Assembly: GCA_965226755.1 (NCBI GenBank)
Contig: CBDDDT010000007.1
Coordinates: 1 to 64,000, forward strand
Reading direction: 5' to 3'
Origin: Bog-113 sp965226755
Lineage (GTDB): Bacteria > Acidobacteriota > Terriglobia > Bryobacterales > Bryobacteraceae
DNA length: 64,000 bases
The notes beneath the pieces were generated by a model. That model did no database searches, was not told the DNA's origin, and saw only the letters and a program-made list of their open reading frames with translations. Position numbers and translations under genes: made by a program. This document shows positions 33,715-42,914 of this stretch, piece after piece (position 1 is the stretch's first letter; every line of letters starts with the position of its first letter).

Positions 33715-35067
33715 TTAGGCGGTTTGCCGGCGCCACTGGCGAAGCAGCAGAAGCGCGATGGCGATGAGGGCGACGGTGAGACCTTCCCAAAGTCCGTTGA
33801 TGCCGAGGCCGAGACGAAAGCAGAGCCAGCAGCCGAGGGGCAGGCCGAGAAGGTAGTAGCCGGCCAAGTTGGCGAGCATGGGAAAGCGCGTGTTGCCGAG
33901 CCCGCGGAGAGCGCCGGTGAGGACGGTTTGGATCGCGTCGAAGAGCTGGAACGCGGCGGCGAGAGCAAGCAGAACGGCGCCGGCCTGGATGACGGCGGGA
34001 TCCGAGGTGTAGATGCGCAGGATGGGACGCGGGAAGACGAGGAAGAGGATCGCGGCGCAGGTGACAAACGCGCAGCCGAGCCCGAGCGCGATGTATCCGG
34101 CGCGGCGCGCACGAGGCAGGTCCTTGCGTCCGACGGCCTGACCGACGGCGACGGCGGCGGCGGACGAGATCCCGAGCGGAACCATGAAGCTGACGGCGGC
34201 GCAGGTGAGGGCGATCTGATGGGCGGCGAGGGCTATGGCGCCGAGACGGGAAGCGAGAATGCCGGCGGCGGAGAATGCTCCGATTTCGAGGATGATCTGG
34301 GACGCGGCCGGAAATCCGAGGCGGAGGAGGCGCGCGATGCGCTGGCGCTCGGGGCGCCGGAGCACGACGCGGGCGGGAATGCCGGCGCGCCGTTCGATCC
34401 AAAAGATGGCGAGCGCCAGCGCGCCGGCCATATATAGGCGGGCGAAGCAGGTGGAGAGCGCGGAGCCTCTGACGCCCATGGCGGGAAAGCCCCAGCGGCC
34501 GGAGATGAGGAGCCAGTTCGCGAACCAGTTGACGGCGTTGGCGCTGATGAGCGCGAACATGACGGGGCGGACATGGCCGATGCTCTGGAGATAACGGCGG
34601 AGCGCGCCGTAGAGCAAGAGCGGCAGGGTGCTCCAACTCAGAGTGAGCAGGAAGGGCACGGCTTGCGCGGTGACGGCGGGGTCGACGCCCCAGACCGGGA
34701 ACAGACGGGGCAGCAGGCGAACGATTCCCATGATGACGGGGGTCAGGCCGAGCACGAGCCAGAGAGCCTGGCCGAGGGAGTGATGGCAATCGTCACGGCG
34801 ACCGGCGCCGAAGGATTGGGAGACGAGCGTATCGAGCCCGAGCAGGAGACCGATGCCGAAGATGGAAAAGACGTAGAAGAGCGACGCGCCGATGCCGGCG
34901 CCCCCGATAGCGGCGGGGCCGAGCGGGCCAACCATGATGGTGTCGACGACGGTCATCGCCATCCAGCCGAGCTCGCCAAGCGCGACGGGGCCGGCGAGCG
35001 CGAACATGCGCCGAATTTCGGGGCCGAGTTCGCGCGCGGGCGGGGGCGGGTTAGTTGCGGGTTTCAC
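33715..35067 (-). CDS. MATE-family multidrug efflux transporter
   Basis: 450 aa with 12 predicted membrane helices in two six-helix halves, the standard MATE length and topology. Characteristic stretches are LAGPVALGELGWMAMTVVDTIMVGPLG at the start of the first half, LDTLVSQSFGAGRRDD, and GISSAAAVAVGQAVGRKDLPRARRAG in the second half. It exports cationic drugs or metabolites in exchange for Na+ or H+. It lies 64 bp from the orphan permease gene on the same strand, so read-through is possible. Start at ATG 35067. Confidence 0.95.
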   Translation of the reverse strand: MKPATNPPPPARELGPEIRRMFALAGPVALGELGWMAMTVVDTIMVGPLGPAAIGGAGIGASLFYVFSIFGIGLLLGLDTLVSQSFGAGRRDDCHHSLGQALWLVLGLTPVIMGIVRLLPRLFPVWGVDPAVTAQAVPFLLTLSWSTLPLLLYGALRRYLQSIGHVRPVMFALISANAVNWFANWLLISGRWGFPAMGVRGSALSTCFARLYMAGALALAIFWIERRAGIPARVVLRRPERQRIARLLRLGFPAASQIILEIGAFSAAGILASRLGAIALAAHQIALTCAAVSFMVPLGISSAAAVAVGQAVGRKDLPRARRAGYIALGLGCAFVTCAAILFLVFPRPILRIYTSDPAVIQAGAVLLALAAAFQLFDAIQTVLTGALRGLGNTRFPMLANLAGYYLLGLPLGCWLCFRLGLGINGLWEGLTVALIAIALLLLRQWRRQTA

Positions 35068-35099
35068 GTGGTTTGCCGAGTATTTGGAAAGACAAAAGC

Positions 35100-35153
35100 C
35101 CTTTCACACTGTTAGCATGGCAGCGGCTGGCGCTTGCAGAGAAGGAGCGTCAA
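35100..35153 (+). repeat. Direct repeat, copy 1 of 2 (54 bp)
   Basis: Begins CCTTTCACACTGTTAGCATG and ends AAGGAGCGTCAA; matches copy 2 at 45 of 54 positions. It lies in the divergent spacer between the MATE gene and a small plus-strand gene. Confidence 0.75.
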
Positions 35154-35220
35154 GGTAACGCGAGGAAATTTATCGACGCGTTCCCGCAGTTCATTTTCGA
35201 GAGACTGGAGAACCTTTTTG

Positions 35221-35406
35221 ATGTCACAACTCCCGAGGGCGGTTGCAAGGGGCTCGCCGATTCCGCGGTGGATCATGGTATTCGCCGCTCTTGCCTCACT
35301 TCTCCTGGCGGCGGGAGCAGTCATCTCTCTGGCTTTACTGCTCTCATTGTTCGCGGCCATGGCGACCATGAGACTGTACGAAAGAGGCTTGCGTTCGGCG
35401 GTTTGA
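35221..35406 (+). CDS. Small membrane protein (61 aa)
   Basis: ATG at 35221 with GGAG about 10 bp upstream. After a short basic head (MSQLPRAVARGSPIPRW) it has one long hydrophobic stretch of ~30 residues (IMVFAALASLLLAAGAVISL...) and a basic tail (RLYERGLRSAV), as in single-span or hairpin membrane proteins. I recognise no family. It lies between the two copies of the 54-bp repeat, the second of which begins 18 bp after its stop. It could be a chance frame, but the ribosome site, membrane span and basic ends make it plausible. Confidence 0.4.
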   Translation: MSQLPRAVARGSPIPRWIMVFAALASLLLAAGAVISLALLLSLFAAMATMRLYERGLRSAV

Positions 35407-35423
35407 AAGGCATCGGAAGGAGA

Positions 35424-35477
35424 CCTTTCACACTGTTTGCATGTCAGGGGCTAACCTTTGAAGATAAGGAGCGTCAA
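35424..35477 (+). repeat. Direct repeat, copy 2 of 2 (54 bp)
   Basis: Begins CCTTTCACACTGTTTGCATG and ends AAGGAGCGTCAA. The terminal AAGGAG is the likely ribosome site of the DinB gene that starts at 35484. Confidence 0.75.
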
Positions 35478-35483
35478 ACGCCG

Positions 35484-36080
35484 ATGCGAATCGGAATTGC
35501 GGGTCTGACGTTTCTGGCGTTGACGGCGACGGCATGGAGCGCAGCAGTTCCGAGCACTCCGGGGGCGCTCGAACGGCAGCGATTGGTCGCGCATTTCGAG
35601 ATGACGGAAAGCTGGCTGGCGGACGAAGTGTCGAACCTGTCGCCGGAACAACTGCGCTTCCGGCCGTCGCCCACCGCATGGAATATTCTGGACTGCGTCG
35701 AGCATCTGGATTTAGCGGAGCCCCACTACTGGAAGATGTTCACGACGGCGATGGCGGCTCCGGCGACGCGCAAGACGACGCCCTCCACTGATCTGGACCG
35801 GCTATGGTACGGGATGGACCGGACGGAGCGAACCAAGACAGTGCCTTCGGAAACGCCGAAAGCGACTTATGCCGACGCGGCTTCGGCGCTCCGCGATTTT
35901 CGCGCATTGCGGGCGACGATGCTGACTTACATACGGACGAGCCAGGATGACTGGCGGCACCACCTGATTCCGGAATGGGACCGGGACGGCTATCAGTGGC
36001 TGCTGATGATCTCGGCGCACTCGGAGCGGCATATCCTGCAAATTCGGGAGATTAAGCACGACGCGGCGTTCCCGCATTAA
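35484..36080 (+). CDS. Exported DinB-superfamily protein
   Basis: 198 aa from the ATG at 35484, which opens a signal peptide (MRIGIAGLTFLALTATAWSA). A much longer upstream frame is rejected. The body is a four-helix DinB/YfiT-like bundle. The metal-binding His triad is suggested by ILDCVEHLDLAEP (first His) and AHSERHILQIREIK (last two). Typical phrases are LSPEQLRFRPSPTAWNILDCVEHL and a DRDGYQWLLMISAHSERH ending. The family holds thiol-dependent transferases and metal-binding proteins of varied role. AAGGAG (part of the 54-bp repeat) lies 14 bp upstream. Confidence 0.88.
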   Translation: MRIGIAGLTFLALTATAWSAAVPSTPGALERQRLVAHFEMTESWLADEVSNLSPEQLRFRPSPTAWNILDCVEHLDLAEPHYWKMFTTAMAAPATRKTTPSTDLDRLWYGMDRTERTKTVPSETPKATYADAASALRDFRALRATMLTYIRTSQDDWRHHLIPEWDRDGYQWLLMISAHSERHILQIREIKHDAAFPH

Positions 36081-36158
36081 TGCGCAGCCGGGCGCTTCCG
36101 GCGCGCGCGGCGGGGCGAACTATATTAGCCAGACCACTTGCACTAATGACTGACGGTC

Positions 36159-36686
36159 TTAGAGCAGGGATTCAACTTTGTCGAACTGCTGCTGCCAGGC
36201 GATTTTGGATAGGATTTTCACAAAGAGCGGAATCCCCACTTCCGTTACCGTGACCTTCGTTTTCCCGCCCGATTCAGTGAACTCGGTAGTGACTATAATT
36301 TCGTTCGGCCAATGACCTGGAACCGGCGCTTGCGAGCCGGGAATTGCTTTGCCGGCAGCATCGGAAAACGACATAGCGGACACGGATCTGATATTCGGAA
36401 GGACCTCCTTATAGACGCCTGTGTTCCAAACCGTTTCCCCCTTCGGAGACTTCATTGACAAGAGGTAGGTCCCGCCTACTCGCGGGTCGTTCCTGATGAA
36501 CGGCGCGGTGTAATCCTTGGGGCCCCACCATTTCTTGATCAAGTCAGGATCATTCCAGACCCGCCACAACTTATCGGGGGAAGCGTTGAAGGTTCGCTCA
36601 TAGGAACCGGTCGTATTGACCCTGAGGGCGACAAAGATGAGCACTGCCAGAGCTAACACAGTGCCGGCGGATATCTTGTAGATCAC
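36159..36686 (-). CDS. Membrane-anchored SRPBCC/AHSA1-like protein
   Basis: 175 aa. One N-terminal membrane helix (about 5-24, SAGTVLALAVLIFVALRV) is followed by an activator-of-Hsp90-type SRPBCC domain: TFNASPDKLWRVWNDPDLIKKWWGPKDYTAP, VGGTYLLSMKSPKGETVWNTGVYKEV, and a closing helix KILSKIAWQQQFDKVESLL. The WWGP motif is typical of AHSA1-like proteins such as those binding small hydrophobic molecules. It stands alone between a convergent DinB gene and the TonB receptor gene. Ligand unknown. Confidence 0.88.
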   Translation of the reverse strand: MIYKISAGTVLALAVLIFVALRVNTTGSYERTFNASPDKLWRVWNDPDLIKKWWGPKDYTAPFIRNDPRVGGTYLLSMKSPKGETVWNTGVYKEVLPNIRSVSAMSFSDAAGKAIPGSQAPVPGHWPNEIIVTTEFTESGGKTKVTVTEVGIPLFVKILSKIAWQQQFDKVESLL

Positions 36687-36735
36687 TTAAATCTCATTTC
36701 TCCCTGTCGACGCGAGCCGTGAGTGTGGATCTCCC

Positions 36736-36763
36736 ATGCGCAGGCCGCTACGGACCTGCGCAT
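36736..36763 (-). terminator. Stem-loop after the TonB receptor gene
   Basis: ATGCGCAGG (36736-36744) pairs perfectly with CCTGCGCAT (36755-36763), with an inner CCG/CGG. It lies 18 bp after the receptor stop. No T-run follows on the minus strand, so it may be a weak terminator or an mRNA-stabilising hairpin. Confidence 0.45.
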
Positions 36764-36780
36764 AGGCGGGGGGAATCAAG

Positions 36781-39700
36781 TTAGAACGTCAGGTGCAGGC
36801 TGGCCTGCATGAAACGGGAACTGCCGATGGTGTGCTGGATGATTCCGAGGCTTCCGCTCGGCGGGAAAGCCGGCGGCGGCGAATAGCCGGGGAAGAACTG
36901 AACGTCGTTATTCGGAGTATCGAAATCCGGATGGTTGAAGATGTTGAACGCGTCGAAGTTGAAGCGTAACCGGAAGCGTTCATTAATGCGGAAATCCTTG
37001 GCCAGGTCCATGTCGAAGCGAACCTGGAAAGGACCGCGGAACAGGTTGCGTCCGGCATTCCCGAACGTGGACTCGTAGGGATCGCAACCGGATGAGTCGC
37101 AGGGCGGGACGCCATTCTGACCGGGAGCGACAAAGATGGGCGAGAAATCATTCGCGTTCAGAACGGGCTTGCCAGCGTTCACGCCGGTGGTGCCTTGCAG
37201 TTGCGCCTGGCTGGCGGAAACACCGGATTTTAGGGGCACGATGGGATTGGTGATCTCATCGTCGGTCCCGAAGTATAAGCTGCCCACGGAGCCGGAATAA
37301 TCATAGACGCTATAGGGCTGGCCGCTTTGGGCGACGGTTTGGCCGCCGAGAGTCCAGCCGTTTACAAATGCTCCAAGCGCGTGGCTTTTCGTGAAGCTCG
37401 GAATGGTGTAACTGTAATTGATCAGGAAGACGTGGGTCTGATCGAAGTCGGCGGAAGCATAGCTGGACTTCGGGTTCAGCGGATCGTTGCCGGTGTAGAA
37501 AAGACCGAGGCCGCTCTGCTCGTCCAGAGCGTGGGACCAGGTGTAACTCGCCGTAAATGCCAGGCCGAACGAAAGGCGCTTGCGGACCTGAAGCTGGAGC
37601 GCGTTGTAGTTGGCGCCGCCTTCGGCCTCATACAGCACCGAGTTCATGTCGTAGCCGATGTAAGGGACTCGCACGGGAGCGTTGCCGGCGTATTCGTTGG
37701 TCGAGATGGTTTCGAGCGAGGTCAGATTCAGTCCGTAGGAATAGATCTGACCGTTGACCGGAGTCTGCGGGGTGGCGATGCGGGGCTCGTTGAAAGGAAT
37801 CGGCAGCACCTGGTGCACATCGTGGTTTCCGACGTAGCCGACGCTGAACAACCAGTTATTCGCCGCCTGGTACTGGATATCAAAGGTCCAGTTTTGCGAG
37901 TAGGGGAGCTTGTTATTGATGTCATAGCCGCCGAACAGGAAGGGCCCAAACAGATTCCCGGCGGGATAACTGCTGGAGGCGGTTTGGGAGAGGTTCGGCA
38001 GCAGACCAAGGAACGCCGCGGGACTTCCGGGAGGCGCGCCCGGCGCGGTAGTGCCGAAGGGAGCACTGATGTTGGCGCCCTTCGGCGCGGAGATGGGGGT
38101 GACGAACGGCGGGGCAAGCGTGACGCCGAAGGGTCCGTTGAAGCCGCCGCCGGCGCTGGGGGATAGCTCGCTGAAGAACTCGCCGCGATCATAGTACATC
38201 CCGTATCCGGTGCGGACCGTCAGGTTCTTGGTGGGCGACCAGGCGATTCCGACGCGAGGCGCGAAAGCCCATTGGTTTTGTTTCAGAAGAGAGTCGTTGG
38301 CGCCGGGGGTCGCGAATTGCCCGTTGTTCCCGGCGAACTCCAACCCGGAGCCGGTGATGGTATCGGTGGAGGCATTGTACCCGTAGAGCGCGGCGTTGAA
38401 TGCGGTGAGCCGGCCATACTTTTCGGTCAGCGGCCCGAGATAATCCCAGCGCACCCCCAGCGTGACGGTGAGATTACTGCGGAGTTTGTAATTGTCGTTA
38501 ACAAACGCCCCGATTGTATCGGAACGGTAGTAGCGGTCCGCCGAACCCGCGAAAGCATCGCCGGTGCGGACCGCGCCTTCGACGAAAGTGGTGAAGTTCT
38601 TGAAATTCAGCGTGTCCGTGGAGGTGTTGTTGTTGATGATATTGAGTTGCGTGTGGTCCCAAAGAGCGCCGATCGATAAAGTGTGTTTTCCCTTCACCCA
38701 GTTCAGAGTGCTTGAATACTCCCACTGATTTTGATACATTCCGGCATCGCCGAAGCTGGTGCTGGGACCGAATTCAAAACCGCTGAAGATGGTGTTATCG
38801 GCGGTGGCGATATCGATTTGGGGGAACGTGGTGGCGCCCAGAAGGCTGATGCCGAAGGTGCTGGGAGTAAATGCCTGTCCGGTTTGCGAGTAAGCGTGCA
38901 AGCGGGTGAATCCGGCGCGCTGCTCCCACGTCAGGGTAGGCGTGAGAATCAAGGTATTGTCGATGGAACCGACCTGACTCCCCGCATTCAATTGCTGCGG
39001 GAAGCCGAGCGAACCGCCGACGGCGCCGAAGGGATTGGTGGTGGGATCGCTCTGCACATAATATTTGACGGCTAAGCGGTCGCGATCGCTCGCGTGGTAA
39101 TCGACGTTCGCGATTCCCTGGTCCACATTGGCCTGCGCGTTAGGTCCCTGGGTGACGGTGTCGTAACCCAGTCCGACTGCCTGAGAAGGGTTGAGAATCT
39201 GCGCGCTCGGAATCAGATACTGACCATTGGGGAGCTTGGCTTGCAGGATGGCGGCGGATACGGGACTGATCTGGCTGGCGGCGAGGGTGGTTCCGAAGCT
39301 GCTCTTGACGGCGCTAATGATGCCGGCGGTGGAGCGATCGTCGGTCAGGCCGAGCGGCACGGTGACATCCTTAGTGGAATCCTCCGCGTCGGCGATGCGG
39401 ACGCCCTGATAGGAAAGGAAGTAGAAGAGCTTGTCCTTGCGTATAGGTCCGCCGAGAGTGGCGCCGAACTGATTGCGGTTCAGGAACGGGACCTTGTCGG
39501 TGATGGCGGGAGACGCGTTGTAGAAAAACGGCGCCGCGTTCATATCGCTGTTTTGAAATTTCTCGTAGAGTTCGCCGTGCAGGGCGTTCGAGCCGGATTT
39601 GGTGATGACGCCGATGTGAGCGCCGCTATGCGCGCCCTGCGAGGCGTCGTACATGGCGGAGTTAACGCTGATCTCCTCGATTGCTTCCACGGGAGGAGTG

Positions 39701-40455
39701 GGAAGAGCCTGGCCGATGGCGCCATAGACAGAGGTGCTGGTCTGGATGGTGCCGCCAGCGCCGAAGTTCTCACCGGTATTGAGGACGAAGCGATTTTCGC
39801 CGACCTGACTGGTGGAATTTCCATTGAAAAGATTGTCGGTGTCGACGCCATTCAGCGAAAAGCTATTGCTGGTGTCGCGCTGTCCATTGGCGAAAATGGC
39901 CTGATTGCCCAAGCCCGCGTTGCTGCCCGCGCCGGCCAGAAAATCAGCATGCACGCCCGGACTCAGGATGGCGAGCTGGGTGAAGCTGCCCGTGCCGAGT
40001 GGAGTCTGGCGAATCGTATTCTGATCCACAATGTAGCCCGTCGTGGTGTCGGTTTGATTCATCAGCGGAGTGGAAGTAACTTCGATGACATTGGCCGCGG
40101 AGCCGACCTGCAAGATCGAATCGACCGTCGTGGTTCGGTCTCCGCTGACCAACACTTGCGAGTGCGTCTCGGATTGAAAGCCCTGGCGGGAGAAGGTGAC
40201 TTCATAGGCGCCGATCGGGAGGTTCGAGACAGAGTAAGAGCCGTGAGAATCGGAGACTTCGTTGATTTCGAGGTTGGTCGCCGTGGCTCTGGCCTTCACG
40301 GCGACGCCGGGGAGCACGGCGCCGGAAGCGTCTTTCACGGTGCCGGTGATGGCCCCGAGGGTTTGTTGGGCGCCGGCCGGAGCCGGCAAGAGAAGAAGAG
40401 TAGCGAAAGTCGCCAATAACAGCCACGCCCACCGGTGGCTTGCCGCGGTTCTCAT
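36781..40455 (-). CDS. TonB-dependent receptor with N-terminal carboxypeptidase-regulatory domain (Oar/SusC-like)
   Basis: 1224 aa from the ATG at 40455. GAGG lies upstream and a signal peptide starts there (MRTAASHRWAWLLLATFATLLLL). A CarboxypepD_reg domain (about 28-115, GTVKDASGAVLPGVAVKARATATN) precedes a plug (VIEVTSTPLMNQTDTTTGYIVDQ, then FSLNGVDTDNLFNGN) and a large 22-strand-type barrel ending in an aromatic residue (SLHLTF). This form is expanded in Acidobacteria; it imports oligosaccharides, peptides or siderophores through the outer membrane using TonB energy. The GH51 gene lies upstream on the same strand, 242 bp away, suggesting arabinose-rich oligosaccharides, but the ligand is inferred only. 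Confidence 0.93.
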   Translation of the reverse strand: MRTAASHRWAWLLLATFATLLLLPAPAGAQQTLGAITGTVKDASGAVLPGVAVKARATATNLEINEVSDSHGSYSVSNLPIGAYEVTFSRQGFQSETHSQVLVSGDRTTTVDSILQVGSAANVIEVTSTPLMNQTDTTTGYIVDQNTIRQTPLGTGSFTQLAILSPGVHADFLAGAGSNAGLGNQAIFANGQRDTSNSFSLNGVDTDNLFNGNSTSQVGENRFVLNTGENFGAGGTIQTSTSVYGAIGQALPTPPVEAIEEISVNSAMYDASQGAHSGAHIGVITKSGSNALHGELYEKFQNSDMNAAPFFYNASPAITDKVPFLNRNQFGATLGGPIRKDKLFYFLSYQGVRIADAEDSTKDVTVPLGLTDDRSTAGIISAVKSSFGTTLAASQISPVSAAILQAKLPNGQYLIPSAQILNPSQAVGLGYDTVTQGPNAQANVDQGIANVDYHASDRDRLAVKYYVQSDPTTNPFGAVGGSLGFPQQLNAGSQVGSIDNTLILTPTLTWEQRAGFTRLHAYSQTGQAFTPSTFGISLLGATTFPQIDIATADNTIFSGFEFGPSTSFGDAGMYQNQWEYSSTLNWVKGKHTLSIGALWDHTQLNIINNNTSTDTLNFKNFTTFVEGAVRTGDAFAGSADRYYRSDTIGAFVNDNYKLRSNLTVTLGVRWDYLGPLTEKYGRLTAFNAALYGYNASTDTITGSGLEFAGNNGQFATPGANDSLLKQNQWAFAPRVGIAWSPTKNLTVRTGYGMYYDRGEFFSELSPSAGGGFNGPFGVTLAPPFVTPISAPKGANISAPFGTTAPGAPPGSPAAFLGLLPNLSQTASSSYPAGNLFGPFLFGGYDINNKLPYSQNWTFDIQYQAANNWLFSVGYVGNHDVHQVLPIPFNEPRIATPQTPVNGQIYSYGLNLTSLETISTNEYAGNAPVRVPYIGYDMNSVLYEAEGGANYNALQLQVRKRLSFGLAFTASYTWSHALDEQSGLGLFYTGNDPLNPKSSYASADFDQTHVFLINYSYTIPSFTKSHALGAFVNGWTLGGQTVAQSGQPYSVYDYSGSVGSLYFGTDDEITNPIVPLKSGVSASQAQLQGTTGVNAGKPVLNANDFSPIFVAPGQNGVPPCDSSGCDPYESTFGNAGRNLFRGPFQVRFDMDLAKDFRINERFRLRFNFDAFNIFNHPDFDTPNNDVQFFPGYSPPPAFPPSGSLGIIQHTIGSSRFMQASLHLTF

Positions 40456-40567
40456 ATTCGTTTTTCCTCGACTGAAGCGAACGGGATTGTGCTTGCGACG
40501 CAGGTGCGTTCCCGACGTGGGGAAAACCCTTATCACTCGCGATAACGCTCATTGTACGGGGCGAGGA

Positions 40568-40602
40568 ACGTGAATGGACCCCCTGTCATCAAAGATTCAC
40601 GT
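40568..40602. repeat. Inverted repeat upstream of the TonB receptor gene
   Basis: ACGTGAAT (40568-40575) pairs perfectly with ATTCACGT (40595-40602) across 19 bp, ~115 bp before the receptor start. It could be a two-half-site operator. No regulator gene is adjacent. Confidence 0.3.
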
Positions 40603-40697
40603 CCGGACTTCCCGCGTTCCGTAAATCTTAGCACTGCGGGGGAGTTGCGGGGGTGGCGCGGCGAATATCGGGCGGCGTTCCCCGAACCGGGCGTCTC

Positions 40698-42656
40698 CTA
40701 GGGGAGAACGTCGATGACTTCGATGGTGAGCGCGGGCACGGTGTGAGCCCAATTCGGGCCGCTCACGGACACGGCTGACTCGACGGGACGAATCGCATCA
40801 GGATCGTGAATCGAGTTCGTGGCTTCAAAGGTTGCGCCGTGTAACGAGGTCATGGCGGCTGCGCGCGCGCCGGTGGCTCCGGTGAGATGCAGCGATAGCG
40901 GCTGGTCCATCGTGGAAGCGTTCACCAGCTTCAAATGCAGAATGTTTTCCTTTGAGCTCACCGTGGCGGAATAGAAGAAGCGTTTGTTCTCGCCAGAAAT
41001 GGAACTCTGCGCCGTGCCCTCCCCCAAGTGCGCGGCAAAGAGGCACTGCGCCCAATAGCTTGGCGAGGCGTAGGTGGTTCCCGCGTCGAAGCCGATCAGG
41101 TCCGTCGGCCACTGCATCGCGCCAGGACTTACGTTCACGAGGAGTGGAGCGTAGCTGGCCATGACGATCAGATCGCTGTTCCGCTCCATCGAGGTCATCC
41201 AAGCCGCATCGCCCAAAGCGTCCCCAAAGTTGGGCGTAGGAGATCCGGAGCGCGTCGCCCATTCGCCCACGAAGATCTTCGGTCCATTTCGCGGCAATTT
41301 GTCATAGTGATGGACCAGATCCATGATGTCCGCAGGCGATTTGTAGTAATGCTCGTCGGAGATATCGGGCTGGACTTTTGTTTCGTATTCGCTGTTTCCA
41401 TCGGTCGCGATGAGTTTGTACCGAGGGTAGCGTTTATGGAGGGCTTCGGCGAACTGCGCATAGCGGGCGGTGTAGCTGCCGGACTTATCAAGGTAGTCCT
41501 CATTGCCGATCTCGATGTAGCGCAGGGGGAATGGCGCGGGATGTCCGTCGCGGGCGCGTTCCCCGCCCCACCGGGTGCTGGCGTCGCCGGTGACGTATTC
41601 CACTTCGTCCAGCGCCGACTGAACATATGGCTCGAGATCTTTGCCGGTGGCCACATGACTGCCGTTGAGCGAGTAACCGGCATAGACGGCGAGCACGGGT
41701 TCGACCTTGAGGTCTTCACACCACTCCAGGAATTCGAGCAGGCCGAGCCCGTCGGTCGACCAGTAGAACCACGGCGCCTGGTGTCCGGGGCGATCGACAA
41801 GCGGGCCGATGGTCTTCTTCCAGTCGTACCAGTCCTTTAGGGTGCTGCCTTCAAGATAGTTGCCGCCAGGCAGGCGCAGAAACTTGGGGTGCATGGCGGC
41901 CATACGATTCATCAAATCAGCACGGTTGCCGTTGGGGCGGTCATTGAATGTCGGCTGCATGAGTGAGACGAGTTGCAGCCACACTGCGCCGGGATGGCTG
42001 ACGGTGAACTCTATGTGGTTGGCCGTCGAGGGCGCGATCGCGCCGGTCGTGAGTTTATATTCGTAGCGCTCCCATGGTCCGGTGTGCACGGTAACCCACG
42101 TCTGGGCCTGGACCGTCCCCGTGGCGTTGTTGACCATCTGGATGGTGATGGGACCGATGCCGGGATTTGGCATGCGAGCGTAGAAAGATCCGGAGTAGGT
42201 GGTTCCAGGGCGAAGCCCGAAACCCCAGAAGCCCGGGTTACTCAAGCCAGCTTCGTTGCGTTCGGATGCGGCGGTGACGGAGAGCTTCATGCTGTATGGA
42301 AGTGCGCGGCTGGGTCCGGTCGAGTTCTCGAGGAACTTGCTGGCGGCGGCGTTGCCGTGACGCACGAGATCCCACGGCGGTTCGCCTTCCCAATCCGAGT
42401 GGAAGGCGCGGTTTTGGATCATTTCGGCGTAGAGTCCGCCATCGTAGGAGTGATTGATTTCCTCGGTCATCAAGCCATATAAGGTGGGGCTTACGGGCGA
42501 GACGATCCGGGCGGCGTCAATGGTAAGCTGCGCCGCGGGATTAGACGCGGACTGCGCCTTGGCGAAGGCAGGGAATGCGATGGCGATCAGCAAGACAGAG
42601 GCGCCGCAGTGAAGGTTCGACCGTCCTGATCCGGCGCTTGCGTTGGGTTTTTTCAT
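40698..42656 (-). CDS. GH51 family alpha-L-arabinofuranosidase, secreted
   Basis: 652 aa from the ATG at 42656, chosen because AAAGAG precedes it and a signal peptide follows (LLIAIAFPAFAKAQ); the frame stays open to 42869. It opens with SPVSPTLYGLMTEEINHSYDGGLYAEMIQNRAF, typical of secreted GH51. An inserted carbohydrate-binding-like beta-sandwich (about 130-230) precedes the TIM barrel. The catalytic acid/base is Glu386 (EIGNEDY) and the nucleophile Glu465 (FVGEWA). It removes arabinofuranosyl side chains from arabinoxylan or arabinan. It sits upstream of the TonB receptor, suggesting joint use of a hemicellulose. Confidence 0.93.
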   Translation of the reverse strand: MKKPNASAGSGRSNLHCGASVLLIAIAFPAFAKAQSASNPAAQLTIDAARIVSPVSPTLYGLMTEEINHSYDGGLYAEMIQNRAFHSDWEGEPPWDLVRHGNAAASKFLENSTGPSRALPYSMKLSVTAASERNEAGLSNPGFWGFGLRPGTTYSGSFYARMPNPGIGPITIQMVNNATGTVQAQTWVTVHTGPWERYEYKLTTGAIAPSTANHIEFTVSHPGAVWLQLVSLMQPTFNDRPNGNRADLMNRMAAMHPKFLRLPGGNYLEGSTLKDWYDWKKTIGPLVDRPGHQAPWFYWSTDGLGLLEFLEWCEDLKVEPVLAVYAGYSLNGSHVATGKDLEPYVQSALDEVEYVTGDASTRWGGERARDGHPAPFPLRYIEIGNEDYLDKSGSYTARYAQFAEALHKRYPRYKLIATDGNSEYETKVQPDISDEHYYKSPADIMDLVHHYDKLPRNGPKIFVGEWATRSGSPTPNFGDALGDAAWMTSMERNSDLIVMASYAPLLVNVSPGAMQWPTDLIGFDAGTTYASPSYWAQCLFAAHLGEGTAQSSISGENKRFFYSATVSSKENILHLKLVNASTMDQPLSLHLTGATGARAAAMTSLHGATFEATNSIHDPDAIRPVESAVSVSGPNWAHTVPALTIEVIDVLP

Positions 42657-42854
42657 GGCTCTTTGAGCGCTGCCGTGTATTGGCGCAGGGGCGGATTTGG
42701 AAGATGGGGAGACGAACAGTTTGCGGATCGGCATTCTGAAACGTGTCTCAGTATATTTCATGCGGGCACCGAGGGGCTCCAGAGGCGTCCGTGATTGAAG
42801 GTTAGCGACTTCAAGTGCGTGGGATCCTTGTCCCCGAAGATTTTTTGTAAGGTG

Positions 42855-42860
42855 TATACT
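42855..42860 (+). promoter_or_regulatory. Possible -10 box for the secreted protein at 42915
   Basis: TATACT, 55 bp upstream of the ATG. No good -35 at standard spacing (TTGTCC is 21 bp away). Confidence 0.3.
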
Positions 42861-42914
42861 GATTGCCACGCAAACCCCGCATCGATGGGGTGAGCGGGCA
42901 GAGAAAAAGGCGAA

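Noticed and set aside
35055..35483. N-terminal extension of the DinB gene
   Set aside because: It would run through both 54-bp repeats and a possible small gene, whereas the ATG at 35484 opens a clear signal peptide after AAGGAG.
39094..40419. 441-codon plus-strand frame opposite the TonB receptor
   Set aside because: Antisense to a gene with signal peptide, regulatory domain, plug and barrel; the frame shows no motifs or ribosome site.
37901..40455. CRISPR-like or tandem repeats in the large receptor gene and elsewhere
   Set aside because: No regularly spaced identical repeats are present anywhere in the window; repeated motifs here are protein-level repeats only.
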